From Microcystis wesenbergii NRERC-220 (GTDB lineage Bacteria; Cyanobacteriota; Cyanobacteriia; Cyanobacteriales; Microcystaceae), in the NCBI RefSeq assembly GCF_032027425.1, contig NZ_JAVSJA010000001.1, positions 4,476,001 to 4,540,000 of the forward strand: a stretch of DNA of 64,000 bases. The letters run 5' to 3'. The number at the start of each line of letters is the position of its first letter. The first letter of the stretch is position 1. The notes beneath the pieces were generated by a model. That model worked only from the letters and a program-made list of their open reading frames with translations, searched no databases and was not told the origin of the DNA. The position numbers and the translations under genes were made by a program. Below are positions 17,045 through 27,014 of this stretch, piece after piece.

Positions 17045-17722
17045 TTAGCGATCGAGCGGTTTTTCTAGGTTAGCACTGAGGGCGTATTGTTGGTCTTCTC
17101 CATCTAGCCAACGTTGACGGTAGATAATTTCTAAATCACTGCCGGCCTTGCGAAAAATTCTAGCTTGATTGAACCAGAGTCCCTGAAAAATGCGATAGAA
17201 AGCGAGGCTAAAAATAGCGACAATTAAGCCGGTAGCGGTGGAAATTAAAGCTTCACTAATACCTAAAGTTACCCCAGCTGTAGAGGAAGTTCCCAGGTCA
17301 CTTAATTGAATATTGGCCAAAGAGGTAATTAAACCGAGTACCGTCCCTAATAATCCTAACAGGGGGGAAAGGGCGATGACTGCCTCAAGGATTTTATCGC
17401 CCCGTTTCATTAGGGATAACTGTTCATCGGCAGCCGATTCGAGGGCAAAGTGAAAAACCTCTGGATCTGGATTTTCTAAGCGAAGAGGTGCATAAAGATA
17501 ACTACCAATGGGATGATTGCGGGAATCTCTGGCGACTTTTGTCGCCAAATCCCAATTACGGATGGCCGATTCCATAATCCGGTTTAAAATCTGGCCTTCA
17601 CTGAGGAGGGTGCGACTCCAAAACCAAATTCGTTCGATAATAGTGCTAAGAGCTAAAATAGACAGAAAAAGCAGCGGCCACATGGCCACTCCGCCTTTTT
17701 GGATTAAATCAGTTATACTCAC
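17045..17722 (-). CDS. exbB: ExbB/TolQ-family proton channel protein
   Basis: A 225-residue integral membrane protein of the ExbB/TolQ/MotA family. Membrane segments are seen near residues 14-34 ([20 protein letters not shown]), about 115-137 ([15 protein letters not shown]) and 155-180 ([19 protein letters not shown]). The [10 protein letters not shown] and [11 protein letters not shown] motifs hold the conserved small and polar residues of the channel. It is the first gene of the exbB-exbD pair. In cyanobacteria this pair supports TonB-dependent uptake; the cargo here is not indicated. Confidence 0.9.
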   Translation of the reverse strand: MSITDLIQKGGVAMWPLLFLSILALSTIIERIWFWSRTLLSEGQILNRIMESAIRNWDLATKVARDSRNHPIGSYLYAPLRLENPDPEVFHFALESAADEQLSLMKRGDKILEAVIALSPLLGLLGTVLGLITSLANIQLSDLGTSSTAGVTLGISEALISTATGLIVAIFSLAFYRIFQGLWFNQARIFRKAGSDLEIIYRQRWLDGEDQQYALSANLEKPLDR

Positions 17723-17968
17723 GAGTTGTTTTGTCCCTCCAATACCGGGCGATCGGGTAATGATTATAGTTTAGGATTTAGGTTTATAGATTGACATTTA
17801 TCGTCCTTACGCTGACTTACAATACAGGATGAGATGGGGCTTTTCAAGGGGCCAGAAGATGTCAAAAAAGGGATTGCCCTGACTCCATTTGAACCTAATT
17901 CTGGCCTGAGAAGTCTAAACCACGGCTATCTAATACCAAATCCGTTGAGTATAGGCTACATATCAGGA

Positions 17969-18012
17969 TAGGCAATAGGCAATAGGCAATAGGCAATAGG
18001 CAATAGGCAATA
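17969..18012. repeat. Heptamer tandem repeat (CAATAGG)
   Basis: About six head-to-tail copies of GGCAATA. This is one of the short tandemly repeated repeats common in cyanobacterial genomes. It adjoins the dispersed repeat at 18011. The gap 17723-18396 contains only such repeats and the atp terminator. Confidence 0.9.
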
Positions 18013-18282
18013 AGTAGTCGTGCAAAATTAATTTCCTAGTCGAGACAGGAGACAGGCTTCGGCCGTGAGCTTTTGCGTTCGACAAAAGCTCACGCCGAGG
18101 TCCGAACGGAGACGGTCGTCAGGAGACGGGAGACGGGAGACGGGAGACGGGAGACGGGAGACGGGAGACGGGATACAGCTATTAGGGATCGGATTTGAGT
18201 TTTCAGTTCACTGTTTCCTCACATCAGAAGTCTGACGGAGTAGTGGCTTAGATGTGTAATTAATTGTGCTTAGATACTTAGG
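18011..18282. repeat. Long dispersed repeat with GAGACGG minisatellite, copy A
   Basis: Starts TAAGTAGTCGTGCAAAATTA, contains about six GGGAGAC heptamers around 18120-18175, and ends ATGTGTAATTAATTGTGCTT. A near-identical copy is at 56112-56329. Within it, at 18057-18109, sits a nested palindrome: the halves of the 26-bp element surround GAGCTTTTG/CAAAAGCTC. No frame is coding. Confidence 0.85.
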
Positions 18283-18336
18283 AGGAATAGATAATCAGTT
18301 TTTAATAACCGGATTTAGTATTACGCCAGCTAATAT

Positions 18337-18367
18337 AAAAAAAAGGAGTGAAAATAATCACTCCTAC
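18337..18367 (-). terminator. Rho-independent terminator of the atp operon
   Basis: On the minus strand AGGAGTGATTATTTTCACTCC forms an 8-bp stem followed by eight T. It lies about 30 bases after the gamma-subunit stop. Confidence 0.85.
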
Positions 18368-18396
18368 TGATAATCACAAGAAAAACTGGCTTAAAT

Positions 18397-19344
18397 CTAG
18401 AGAGCGTTTGCCCCCGCTACTACTTCTAACAATTCTTGGGTAATAGCGGCTTGACGCGCTTTGTTGTAGGTACGGCTTAAAGTCCCAATTAACTCGCTGG
18501 CGTTCTCGCTGGCGTTACTCATCGCCGTCATCCGGGCTGCTAATTCACTAGCTGCCGATTCCTGGAGGGCGCGCAGTAATTGGTTATTTAAGTACAAAGG
18601 TAGGAGAGAATCCAGGATTTGGACCGGATTCTGCTCAAAAATCATGTCTTGGGGAAAAACCTGCGCTGGTTGGCTGGCCATTTTTTCCCGTTGTACCTTA
18701 AATTTTCCCTCTTTAGTCACCAAACGGAAAATCTCGTCATCCTGTACCGCTAAACCTTGGGTAGTTAAAGGTAACAGGGTTTGAATCACCGGAGTGGCAC
18801 TGATCAAGGAGATAAAACGAGTATAAACCAACTCGACGCGATCAACTGTTTCCGATAAAAATAAGGAAAGCAATTCATCCCCAATAGTGCCAGCTTCATC
18901 AGCAGTGGGAATCTGTTCGAGGTTAATAAATTTAGCGGCAATGGGAGCATTGCGGCGCTCGAAATACTGTGCCGCTTTCCGGCCGGCAATAACTAATTGA
19001 TAGTTAATCCCTTGCTCTTTTAATTCATTCATCCGTTGTTCGGCACGACGGATGACGTTAGTATTATAACCGCCACAAAGGCCTCGATCTCCTGTGACTA
19101 CCAACAGAGCCACGGTTTTTACTTCCCGTTGGGCCAGCAGGGGTAAATTAACATCACTAAAGGCTAAACGACCTTGAAGATTATAAAGTACCTGAGCGAG
19201 GGCATCGGCAAAAGGACGGGTACAGAGAACTTGTTCTTGGGCGCGGCGCACTTTTGCTGCCGCCACCAGACGCATGGCCTCAGTAATTTTTTTGGTATTT
19301 TTGACCGATTGAATTTGGTCGCGAATCGCTTTGAGATTAGGCAT
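18397..19344 (-). CDS. atpG: F1 ATP synthase gamma subunit
   Basis: The central rotor shaft of F1 (called atpC in cyanobacterial nomenclature). The 315-residue product starts [24 protein letters not shown] and ends with the conserved [28 protein letters not shown] is the family signature near residue 88. The chloroplast/cyanobacterial insertion around residues 195-235 ([15 protein letters not shown]) is present without the regulatory cysteines of plants. It is the last gene of the operon, separated from atpA by 237 bases containing heptamer repeats, and is followed by a terminator. Confidence 0.97.
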   Translation of the reverse strand: MPNLKAIRDQIQSVKNTKKITEAMRLVAAAKVRRAQEQVLCTRPFADALAQVLYNLQGRLAFSDVNLPLLAQREVKTVALLVVTGDRGLCGGYNTNVIRRAEQRMNELKEQGINYQLVIAGRKAAQYFERRNAPIAAKFINLEQIPTADEAGTIGDELLSLFLSETVDRVELVYTRFISLISATPVIQTLLPLTTQGLAVQDDEIFRLVTKEGKFKVQREKMASQPAQVFPQDMIFEQNPVQILDSLLPLYLNNQLLRALQESAASELAARMTAMSNASENASELIGTLSRTYNKARQAAITQELLEVVAGANAL

Positions 19345-19348
19345 AATT

Positions 19349-19428
19349 CAGTTATCAGTTATCAGTTATCAGTTATCAGTTATCAGTCATCAGTTATCAG
19401 TTATCAGTTATCAGTTATCAGTTATCAG
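19349..19428. repeat. Heptamer tandem repeat (AGTTATC) inside the atp operon
   Basis: About eleven copies of AGTTATC with one variant, between the atpG start and the atpA stop. It is followed by a doubled AAGTGAGCAGTA and by TGTTTACTGATCAC repeats to about 19550. Related copies occur near 6345, 24928, 32730, 33600, 33950 and 26050. Confidence 0.9.
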
Positions 19429-19581
19429 ATTGGAGTTTTAAGTGAGCAGTATGTGTTAAGTGAGCAGTATTAAATAGCAGTTTCTTGCCATCTTTTCATT
19501 GTTTACTGATCACTGTTTACTGATCACTGTTTACTGGTCACTGATAACTGAAAAGGCTGACAGCTTAAAGCTCACAGAAGT

Positions 19582-21090
19582 TTACTTGAAAGCCTGTTTG
19601 TACTCGTTGATGCCATCTTTGAGCAGGCCTTCTGCTTCGTCGTTGAGTTGTTTTTCAGTGCTGACGATCTCAACGTAGCGAGGTTTGCTGGTTTTCAGGT
19701 ATTCGCGTAAACCGGTGCAGAAATCGATAACTTTATCGGTGGCGATATCGTCGAGATAACCGTTTAAACCGGCATAAACCACCGCCACCTGTTCCCAAAC
19801 GGAGAGGGGGAAGTTTTGGGGCTGTTTCAGGATTTGACGCAGACGTTGACCGCGAGCGAGTTGTGCTTGGGTGGCCGCATCAAGGTCAGAAGCGAATTGA
19901 GCAAAAGCTTCTAATTCGTCAAACTGGGCTAATTCGAGTTTTAATTTACCAGCAACTTTCTTCATTGCTTTCGTTTGGGCCGCCGAACCGACGCGGGATA
20001 CGGAAATACCAGCGTTAATTGCGGGACGGAAACCAGCGTTAAAGAGGTCGGTGGAGAGGAATATCTGACCGTCAGTAATCGAAATTACATTGGTGGGAAT
20101 GTAGGCAGAAACGTCACCGGCTTGGGTTTCGATAATCGGCAGGGCGGTCATGCTACCACCACCGAGGGCATCGCTGAGTTTAGCGGCACGTTCTAGTAAA
20201 CGGGAGTGGAGATAGAAAACGTCGCCGGGGTAAGCTTCCCGACCGGGAGGACGACGCATGAGCAGGGATAGCTGACGATAAGCTTGAGCCTGTTTGGTGA
20301 GGTCATCATAGATAACTAGGGTCGCTTTGCCTTTATACATGAAGTATTCGGCGATCGAAGCTCCGGTGTAGGGGGCGATATACTGGAGGGTGGCGGGGTC
20401 GTTAGCGTTAGCGGCCACCACCACGGTGTAATCCATGGCGCCTCTTTGGGTGAGGGTGTCGATTACTTGGGCGACGGTGGAGGCTTTTTGACCGATGGCG
20501 ACATAGACACAGATCACGTCTTCGCTTTTCTGGTTAATGATCGTGTCAATGGCGATCGCTGTTTTACCAGTTTTTCTGTCACCGATAATCAACTCCCGTT
20601 GGCCACGACCGACGGGAATCATGGCATCGATAGCGGTAATGCCGGTTTGCATCGGTTCACAGACGGATTTGCGAGCGACAATACCGGGGGCGGGGGATTC
20701 CACCAGACGGGTTTCGCTGGCGAGGATGTCCCCTTTCCCGTCGATGGGACGACCGAGAGCATCAACCACGCGGCCGACTAAGGCTTCACCCACGGGAACC
20801 TGAGCGATTTTACCGGTAGCTTTCACCGTACCGCCTTCTTTGATCCCGAAACCGTCACCCATTAACACCGCGCCGACGTTATCTTCTTCGAGGTTAAGGG
20901 CGATACCGACGGTTCCATCTTCAAATTCTAATAGTTCTCCCGACATGGCCTGTTGTAGGCCGTAGATGCGGGCAGTACCGTCACCTACTTGTAGGACGGT
21001 TCCCACGTTGGAGACCTGTACTTCTTGGTTATAGGATTCGATCTGTTGACGAATAATCGTGCTAATTTCGTCGGGTCTGATAGCTACCAT
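19582..21090 (-). CDS. atpA: F1 ATP synthase alpha subunit
   Basis: The non-catalytic nucleotide-binding subunit of F1. At 502 residues it has the normal length; the Walker A region is [13 protein letters not shown] near residue 170, and the alpha/beta signature [14 protein letters not shown] is near 360. The start [21 protein letters not shown] is the usual cyanobacterial one. It lies 68 bases after atpH. A 237-base repeat-bearing gap separates it from atpG, which is longer than usual and could affect gamma-subunit levels. Confidence 0.98.
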   Translation of the reverse strand: MVAIRPDEISTIIRQQIESYNQEVQVSNVGTVLQVGDGTARIYGLQQAMSGELLEFEDGTVGIALNLEEDNVGAVLMGDGFGIKEGGTVKATGKIAQVPVGEALVGRVVDALGRPIDGKGDILASETRLVESPAPGIVARKSVCEPMQTGITAIDAMIPVGRGQRELIIGDRKTGKTAIAIDTIINQKSEDVICVYVAIGQKASTVAQVIDTLTQRGAMDYTVVVAANANDPATLQYIAPYTGASIAEYFMYKGKATLVIYDDLTKQAQAYRQLSLLMRRPPGREAYPGDVFYLHSRLLERAAKLSDALGGGSMTALPIIETQAGDVSAYIPTNVISITDGQIFLSTDLFNAGFRPAINAGISVSRVGSAAQTKAMKKVAGKLKLELAQFDELEAFAQFASDLDAATQAQLARGQRLRQILKQPQNFPLSVWEQVAVVYAGLNGYLDDIATDKVIDFCTGLREYLKTSKPRYVEIVSTEKQLNDEAEGLLKDGINEYKQAFK

Positions 21091-21158
21091 AGTTTAATCT
21101 GGGAAAAGGTAAAAAATTGGGAGGTGAAAAAACGGCAAAAAAGGGAGATTAGATGACC

Positions 21159-21707
21159 TTAGCGCAGGGAGAGGCTGAGGCGTTGTAGTTGACCGCGAAT
21201 GCTGGCATCAAAGACCTGAGAACCGACTTTGATCACCACACCACCGATGAGGCTGGCATCAACTTTAGTTTTCAGTTCGACCACATTTGCCCCGGTTAGG
21301 GTTTTCACTTTGTCGATGACGATTTGTTTTTGGCTATCGTTCAATTCGGTGGCCGAGGAAACTTCCGCTAAAACGGTGTTAGTCAGCACTCTAGCCAGGG
21401 TGAGATATTGTTGACAAACGGGTTCTAAAAATTGAATCCGACGTTTATCGACCAATAACATCATGAAGTTAGTTAAATAGGGGTTGGCGCTGCTCCCCAT
21501 TACTTGGGAAAGAACGGCTTTTTTAGCTTCTTCTTTGATGACGGGATTGCCGATAAAAGCTCTTAGATCGGGGGCATTTTCCAACAATTCTAAGAGGGAT
21601 TTAATTTCGCCGCCGATCGCTTCTAATTGTCCGCTGCTTTGGGCGACGGAAAGTAATGCTTGGGCGTAGGGTTCGGCGATTTCTGAACTGATTAAACTTC
21701 CCTGCAT
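21159..21707 (-). CDS. atpH: F1 ATP synthase delta subunit
   Basis: Connects F1 to the peripheral stalk (called atpD in cyanobacteria). The 182-residue product has [14 protein letters not shown] at the N-terminus and the conserved C-terminal [24 protein letters not shown]. Its ATG follows the atpF stop codon directly, and its ribosome site (AGGAGG) lies within the last codons of atpF, so the two are probably translationally coupled. No irregularity is seen. Confidence 0.96.
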   Translation of the reverse strand: MQGSLISSEIAEPYAQALLSVAQSSGQLEAIGGEIKSLLELLENAPDLRAFIGNPVIKEEAKKAVLSQVMGSSANPYLTNFMMLLVDKRRIQFLEPVCQQYLTLARVLTNTVLAEVSSATELNDSQKQIVIDKVKTLTGANVVELKTKVDASLIGGVVIKVGSQVFDASIRGQLQRLSLSLR

Positions 21708-22250
21708 CTATTTACCTCCTAGGTTGGCCAAACTGCGATCAATTAGGGTTTGTTGTACCGATTCTTCCAGGCCGGCGCTTAATTGGGATTCCACATTAGC
21801 TAAGGCTAAAGCGGTAATTCTTTGGCGTAATTCTACTAAAACGCGATCCTGTTCCGCCGAGAGATCTTTAGCGGCACTTTCGCGCATTCTTTGAATATCG
21901 AGTTCGGCTTGGGCGGCGATGTCGGCGGTGACAGCTTTAGCTCTAGATCGAGAGTTATCGATAATTTTTTCCGCCTCTTGTTTTGCCAGGGCGAGTTTTT
22001 TCTGTTCTTCGGCGAGGGCGGTAGCGGCAATATTTTTCCGGTTTTCAGCTTCGGCTAAAGCTTCAGCAATCTTCGACTGACGTTCTCCGAGGATTTGTCC
22101 GAGAACTTTGCGGCCGTAGAAGATGACTAAACCGAGCAGAATCGAGAGGTTAAATAGGTTAGTTCCTAAGATATCGGTGTTGATGCCGAATCCCTCTGCT
22201 GCCGCTTCCTTCGCCTCCGTGGCTAATAATAAAATTGTGTCGATGATCAT
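21708..22250 (-). CDS. atpF: F0 ATP synthase subunit b
   Basis: One of the two unlike peripheral-stalk subunits of the photosynthetic enzyme. The 180-residue product has one membrane helix near residues 30-47 ([20 protein letters not shown]) and then a long charged coiled coil rich in A, E, K and R. The start at 22250 gives [20 protein letters not shown]. It lies about 126 bases after the b' gene, with a few heptamer-like repeats in between, and abuts atpH. Confidence 0.95.
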   Translation of the reverse strand: MIIDTILLLATEAKEAAAEGFGINTDILGTNLFNLSILLGLVIFYGRKVLGQILGERQSKIAEALAEAENRKNIAATALAEEQKKLALAKQEAEKIIDNSRSRAKAVTADIAAQAELDIQRMRESAAKDLSAEQDRVLVELRQRITALALANVESQLSAGLEESVQQTLIDRSLANLGGK

Positions 22251-22376
22251 GATTATTGAGGGCGGGGAGTAGGTTGTTCAGTTATCAGTTATCGGAGGTA
22301 AGTTTCCAGTCTTCTAACTCCTGATGACTGAGTTCTATCTTTTTACTGATCACTGTTATTAACCAATGGCTGGGGT

Positions 22377-22808
22377 TTAGCGAACGAGTTCGGGGCCGAG
22401 GAGTTTTTCGAGAATTTGACGGGAAAGAGAGGCCACTTGTCCTTCTAGAGAACGAAAGGCTTCTTCTTTCTGTTGGGCAATTTCGGCGGCGACGGCTTCT
22501 TTACGAGCGATCGCTTCTTTTTGGGCTGCGGCAACTCGTTCGCTGGCTAGTTTTTGGGCCTCGGCTTGCGCTTGGGCGATAATCTCTTGGGATTGTTTAC
22601 GCGCTGAACTTAATTGCAATTCGTACTCTTGTACCAGTGCTTCGGTTTTGGCTAGTTGTTCTTTGGCTCCGCCTTCCGTTTGCCGAATATACTCCGCCCG
22701 TTCATCTAAAACTTTACTGAGGGGTTTATAAAAAACGGCGTTCAGGATCACTGCCAAAAGAATAAACTGTAGTGCCATCACTGGCAGGGTGGCATCGAAA
22801 TCAAACAT
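22377..22808 (-). CDS. atpF2: F0 ATP synthase subunit b'
   Basis: The second peripheral-stalk subunit (called atpG in cyanobacteria), 143 residues. Membrane helix [23 protein letters not shown] is at about residues 8-30 in pieces, followed by a coiled coil with [18 protein letters not shown]. Its presence beside subunit b marks a photosynthetic-type ATP synthase. The atpE gene lies upstream across a 230-base gap that contains a strong stem-loop, a layout that can allow more c subunit than b' to be made. Confidence 0.95.
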   Translation of the reverse strand: MFDFDATLPVMALQFILLAVILNAVFYKPLSKVLDERAEYIRQTEGGAKEQLAKTEALVQEYELQLSSARKQSQEIIAQAQAEAQKLASERVAAAQKEAIARKEAVAAEIAQQKEEAFRSLEGQVASLSRQILEKLLGPELVR

Positions 22809-22861
22809 TGATTTATTCCTGATAAATAGAAGCTATAGGCAGGTTCAAAAAAGGAAGACGA

Positions 22862-22894
22862 TCCCCCTGATTTAACAATAAACAGTCAGGGGGA
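22862..22894 (-). promoter_or_regulatory. Stem-loop between atpE and the b' gene
   Basis: TCCCCCTGA and TCAGGGGGA pair perfectly over 9 bp around a 15-base AT-rich loop. No T-run follows on the minus strand, so it is more likely a processing or mRNA-stabilising structure, or a weak attenuator, than a simple terminator. Confidence 0.6.
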
Positions 22895-23038
22895 ATCACT
22901 AAAATTCCCTTAATTAGCTATCAGCCTTCCGTCCCAAAAACTAGATTTTTTAGTTGGCTGCTTGGGCGTTTTTTGAGAGTTTTGAAAACTCCGCTGCCAA
23001 GCTGGGGACTGGGGGCTGATAGCCCACTGCTTTTTTAA

Positions 23039-23302
<264 letters not shown>

Positions 23303-23514
23303 TTACTAATCAATTTCAATCTGTTGTTTACAGAGCGCGTTCTCAGCCTCAAAAAATGGCTGGTTTTCTGCTCAAAACTCCCGAAAGAGTTTTTGGGAAA
23401 GAACGATCCTAGAATTCAGTTGCTCATCCTGAATTCGACCAATAATTTCTTAGTTATTATCCTATTATTTGGACACTTTTTCCTAAGAAATTTTTCTGTT
23501 TTCGTCCCTCGCTT

Positions 23515-24264
23515 TTAAGCGTGTTCTTCTTCGTGTTCCGATTCCAGGGCCTCATGGATATAGGCCCCAGCAAGGGTGGCGAAGACAAGGGCCTGGATAG
23601 CGCTGGTAAATAAACCGAGAGCCATCAGGGGTAGGGGTACGACTAGGGGGACAAGGAAGACTAATACGGCCACTACCAACTCGTCCGCGAGGATGTTTCC
23701 GAAAAGACGGAAGCTGAGGGAGAGGGGTTTGGTAAAGTCTTCTAAAATTTTGATCGGTAATAGCACGGGAATCGGCTCTAGGTAGTGAGCGAAGTAACCG
23801 AGTCCTTTTTTACTGATGCCTGCGTAGAAGTAGGCGAGGGAAGTCAGTAGGGCTAACGCCACCGTGGTATTGATGTCGTTAGTGGGGGCGGCTAATTCTC
23901 CTTCGGGCAGTTCGATTAACTTCCAAGGAATCAAGGCCCCTAACCAGTTAGAAACGAAAATAAATAAAAATAGGGTGCCGATGAAGGGCAACCAGGGTCG
24001 ATATTCCTTTTCTCCTAGCTGGTTTTTGGCTAAATCGCGCAGAAATTCCAGAACGTACTCCATGAGGTTTTGAATACCGCTAGGGACTTTCTGGATTTTG
24101 CGGGTAGCGGCGATCGAGGCGATGATTAAGATAGCGAAGACGATCCAGGAGACCGCGATCACTTGCCCGTGAATTTTTAGTCCGCCGATGTGCCAGTACC
24201 AGTGTTGTCCCACTTCCAGGGAAGCGAGGCTATAAAAATTAAGCACACTTAAACTGTCTAACAT
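23515..24264 (-). CDS. atpB: F0 ATP synthase subunit a
   Basis: The stator half-channel for protons (atpI in cyanobacteria). The 249-residue product has five to six membrane segments; the essential Arg lies in [19 protein letters not shown] (about residue 186), and the C-terminal [13 protein letters not shown] tail is typical. The start is [20 protein letters not shown]. It follows the atp1 gene by 58 bases. Confidence 0.97.
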   Translation of the reverse strand: MLDSLSVLNFYSLASLEVGQHWYWHIGGLKIHGQVIAVSWIVFAILIIASIAATRKIQKVPSGIQNLMEYVLEFLRDLAKNQLGEKEYRPWLPFIGTLFLFIFVSNWLGALIPWKLIELPEGELAAPTNDINTTVALALLTSLAYFYAGISKKGLGYFAHYLEPIPVLLPIKILEDFTKPLSLSFRLFGNILADELVVAVLVFLVPLVVPLPLMALGLFTSAIQALVFATLAGAYIHEALESEHEEEHA

Positions 24265-24322
24265 TTCTACCTTAGAGAGATTCGGGTTCGCAAATCAGGG
24301 TTATTTTTAACGGTCAAAGGGT

Positions 24323-24745
24323 TTAGGAATCGGCTTTCTGCTCCAGCTTGAAGATGGTTTGCAGAGTATAGACGATGATCGCCCCTTTATAGGTCAAAAA
24401 CCCCAAAAAAACTGGCACTATGTGCAGTTCTTGCCAACGACTGGCGATGATGATTAATCCGGCGAATAGGGCTAATCCTTTTTTGCCCACGCGATTTTTC
24501 GTTACCCCCAATTTTTCCACTTCCCCGGCGAGGAGTTTTAGGTAAACAACTCCCACCATTGCCCCTAATAGGTAATTAAGGGCGGTATTGAGGGAATAAA
24601 ACAGCCACACGGGTATAAAGATCAGACCGCTTAAGATCAGGGTGGTGATCAATAAGGTGTTTTGTAGTTGATAGTATTCCCGCATCGGATCTGACGGCGG
24701 GTTGGTTTCTGGGGTTGGGGGAGATTCGATCGATGGGTCAGACAA
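24323..24745 (-). CDS. atpI: ATP synthase-associated protein Atp1 (AtpI/UncI-like)
   Basis: The first gene of the operon, 140 residues, with four membrane segments (LLITTLILSGLIFIPVWLFY, ALNYLLGAMVGVVYLKLLAG, GLALFAGLIIIAS and HIVPVFLGFLTYKGAIIVY). Proteins of this kind assist c-ring assembly or Mg import and are not part of the finished enzyme. A proline-rich N-terminal 20 residues precedes the first helix. The 460-base gap upstream (24746-25205) contains heptamer repeats and no gene I can support; the operon promoter should lie in its first part. Confidence 0.9.
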   Translation of the reverse strand: MSDPSIESPPTPETNPPSDPMREYYQLQNTLLITTLILSGLIFIPVWLFYSLNTALNYLLGAMVGVVYLKLLAGEVEKLGVTKNRVGKKGLALFAGLIIIASRWQELHIVPVFLGFLTYKGAIIVYTLQTIFKLEQKADS

Positions 24746-25205
24746 GGTACACCTAAATCAGCGATAGACTAATCTCAATATCTGGATTGCTTTCCGAGCT
24801 ATGACGCTCAGGTGAGCCACAAGACATATTATCACGGCAGTGGCAACAATTATTAAGCAATTGTAAATTGTCATGATTCCGTCGGCCATCGGTCGTCGGT
24901 CGTTAGGAGTCAGGAGACTCCGAGACAGTTATCAGTTATCAGTTATCAGTGGCTCTCTTGGGGTTATAGTGATGAGCAAATCTTATCGAAGAAAGGGCGT
25001 AGGCTATAGGTCTCTACCAATCACACAGGTGCAATGTAGGGGCGCAACGTGGTCAGTGAGTTTATCGAACTGCTTGCGCCCATAATGTAACAATGTGAAC
25101 ATTTTTCAGCCAATATCCAAGAGAGCCTTTTCAGTTCACTGATTACTGATTACTGTTTACTGATCACTGAAAAGATCCCCACCCTCCCTTTGTCCAGAAT
25201 TACTC

Positions 25206-25994
25206 TCAATCAGGTTTTTTTAAGAGTTTTGCGCCACAGTTTTTACAAAAATTGGCATCTATATCGTGACGGGGTAAACCACAATCTGGACAAGGATAAT
25301 CAATTTGAGTGCCAGATTTTAATATTTGTTTAGTCAGAGTGCTAATTTGCAAGGGAATTAACAAAACTCCCGTTAAAATCATTAAAACTGTCACCATTTT
25401 GCCCCCATCAGAAAGGGGGGTCACATCCCCGAACCCCACGGTAGTCATAGTCACAACGGCGAAGTAAAAAGCATCAAAAAATGTCCGATAGACTTGAGGA
25501 TTAATCGGGTGTTCGATCTGATAAATTAAACCCGCATAGACAAAAATAATCGAAAATAGAGTTAGTAATATGCGAGTAAATACTATTTGATCAGAAGTTT
25601 TAATCCGAAAAATAGAAAGATCGGAACCAAAAAAACGAATCACTCGCAAAATTCTAAACCAGCGAAAAATTCTAAAAAACCTAATATCAAAAAATCCAAA
25701 AAATAGAGGCAGAATTGACAATAAATCTAGGATGGAAAAAATATTAAAAACAAAGCCTAGTTTTGATTCCGCACACCAAAACCGAATTAAATACTCTAGG
25801 GAAAATAAGCTTAAAATTCCCCAATCAAGCTGACGTAACCACATTTGCCAAATGGCGGATAAGGGATAGGTTTGAGCCACATAAATCCCCAAAGATAGTA
25901 AAATTAATGCCAAGATAAGCAGATTTACCGTCAGTCCGATCGCCGTGGTGACATCCTCTAAATAAAAAGCTATCTTGGCACGAAAAGAGAGCAT
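25206..25994 (-). CDS. Voltage-gated-type potassium channel with C-terminal zinc ribbon
   Basis: A six-helix ion channel subunit. Five hydrophobic segments precede the pore; S4 is IRFFRIFRWFRILRVIRFFG with regular arginines, and the selectivity filter is TMTTVGFGDVTPL. A zinc ribbon CPDCGLPRHD...FCKNCGAK is fused at the C-terminus, unusual for a bacterial channel and perhaps a metal or redox sensor (inference). The frame opens further to 26063, but those 23 codons read through heptamer-type repeats, so I choose the ATG at 25994 (MLSFRAKIAFYLED), giving 262 residues. Confidence 0.85.
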   Translation of the reverse strand: MLSFRAKIAFYLEDVTTAIGLTVNLLILALILLSLGIYVAQTYPLSAIWQMWLRQLDWGILSLFSLEYLIRFWCAESKLGFVFNIFSILDLLSILPLFFGFFDIRFFRIFRWFRILRVIRFFGSDLSIFRIKTSDQIVFTRILLTLFSIIFVYAGLIYQIEHPINPQVYRTFFDAFYFAVVTMTTVGFGDVTPLSDGGKMVTVLMILTGVLLIPLQISTLTKQILKSGTQIDYPCPDCGLPRHDIDANFCKNCGAKLLKKPD

Positions 25995-26073
25995 AAATTC
26001 AGCTATCAGTAAACAGTAACCAGTAATCAGTGAAATGAAAAATACCATCTGATCACTGATCACTGATCACTGA

Positions 26074-26991
26074 TTAAGGTAATTCCACCGAAGTTGGTTT
26101 AGCAATATGAGGCAAACCCCAACCCAATTTTTCCCGGAGGATGCGGAAGAATTCCGTAGATTGCAGACGAATAAAATGGACTTGGTGGGGCGATTTCTGC
26201 ACATTAATTCGATCTTCTGGCAAGATATAAGAACCGCCATTACCGTCCACTACCATCACCATCCTGTTGGCAGTTGCTGGGAAAATATTCACAGTTTCCT
26301 TGTCAGAAAATACCAAGGATCTGGAAGCTAAAGAATGGGGACAAATGGGGGCTAATTGTAATACCGGCACATCGGGAGTTATTACCGGGCCACCGGCGCT
26401 GAGAGCATAGGCAGTAGAACCGGTAGGAGTGGAGAGAATCACCCCATCGGCAGCGATATCGACGGGTGCGTGTTCACCAATTTGAATCTCAAAATGACAC
26501 ATACTGGTGAGGGGTTCCCGGTGGACGACCACCTCATTGAGAGAAAGTGCCTCCCAGAGGAGGGTATCTTCGCGAAACAGTCGCACCGTGATCATCGAGC
26601 GATTTTCGATGGTGTAATTCCCCTCTAGAACCAGTTCTAAGGCGGGTTCAAGCTGATTTAGGTAAATTTCGGTCAAAAAGCCCATGTGTCCCGTATTGAC
26701 CGTTAACAGGGGCAAATTGAGGGTGGCCAACTGCCGGGCCGCCGATAGGACTGTACCATCGCCCCCCAACACGATCGCAAAACTTAAATCTTGCTCGAAG
26801 TGGGGGGGGACTAACTGATCGATCGGGGTAAAACAAACTGGACGAGAGGGTTTAGAATGGCCTAGCAGGCCACCGCTGCCGGTGGCCATAAACACCTGCC
26901 AACCTAAAGAAAGTAGCTGATCTTGTATCTGATGGGCTGTTTTACAAGCGATAGGCTTAATATCGTTGTAAATAATGCCGATTTTGGGCAT
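26074..26991 (-). CDS. nadK: NAD kinase
   Basis: Phosphorylates NAD to NADP in the cytoplasm. The 305-residue protein has the catalytic GGDGT motif at 76-80 ([16 protein letters not shown]), the NEVVVHR segment near residue 150 and [20 protein letters not shown] near 183-202. The ATG at 26991 ([13 protein letters not shown]) is preferred over an in-frame TTG two codons upstream. Cyanobacteria often carry two NAD kinases; this is the form with an extended C-terminus. The ycf39 gene lies 23 bases upstream on the same strand. Confidence 0.95.
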   Translation of the reverse strand: MPKIGIIYNDIKPIACKTAHQIQDQLLSLGWQVFMATGSGGLLGHSKPSRPVCFTPIDQLVPPHFEQDLSFAIVLGGDGTVLSAARQLATLNLPLLTVNTGHMGFLTEIYLNQLEPALELVLEGNYTIENRSMITVRLFREDTLLWEALSLNEVVVHREPLTSMCHFEIQIGEHAPVDIAADGVILSTPTGSTAYALSAGGPVITPDVPVLQLAPICPHSLASRSLVFSDKETVNIFPATANRMVMVVDGNGGSYILPEDRINVQKSPHQVHFIRLQSTEFFRILREKLGWGLPHIAKPTSVELP

Positions 26992-27014
26992 TGACAAATT
27001 TTCCTACTGCTGAA

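Noticed and set aside
19349-19428. AGTTATC repeats as CRISPR or protein-coding sequence
   Set aside because: They are simple heptamer repeats without spacers; frames through them give low-complexity peptides only.
20446-20803. Two overlapping plus-strand frames of about 100 residues within atpA
   Set aside because: They are antisense shadows of the highly biased atpA gene.
25995-26063. N-terminal extension of the ion channel (first 23 codons of the long frame)
   Set aside because: The codons read through CAGTAAACAGTAA-type repeats; the ATG at 25994 gives the expected start before the first helix.
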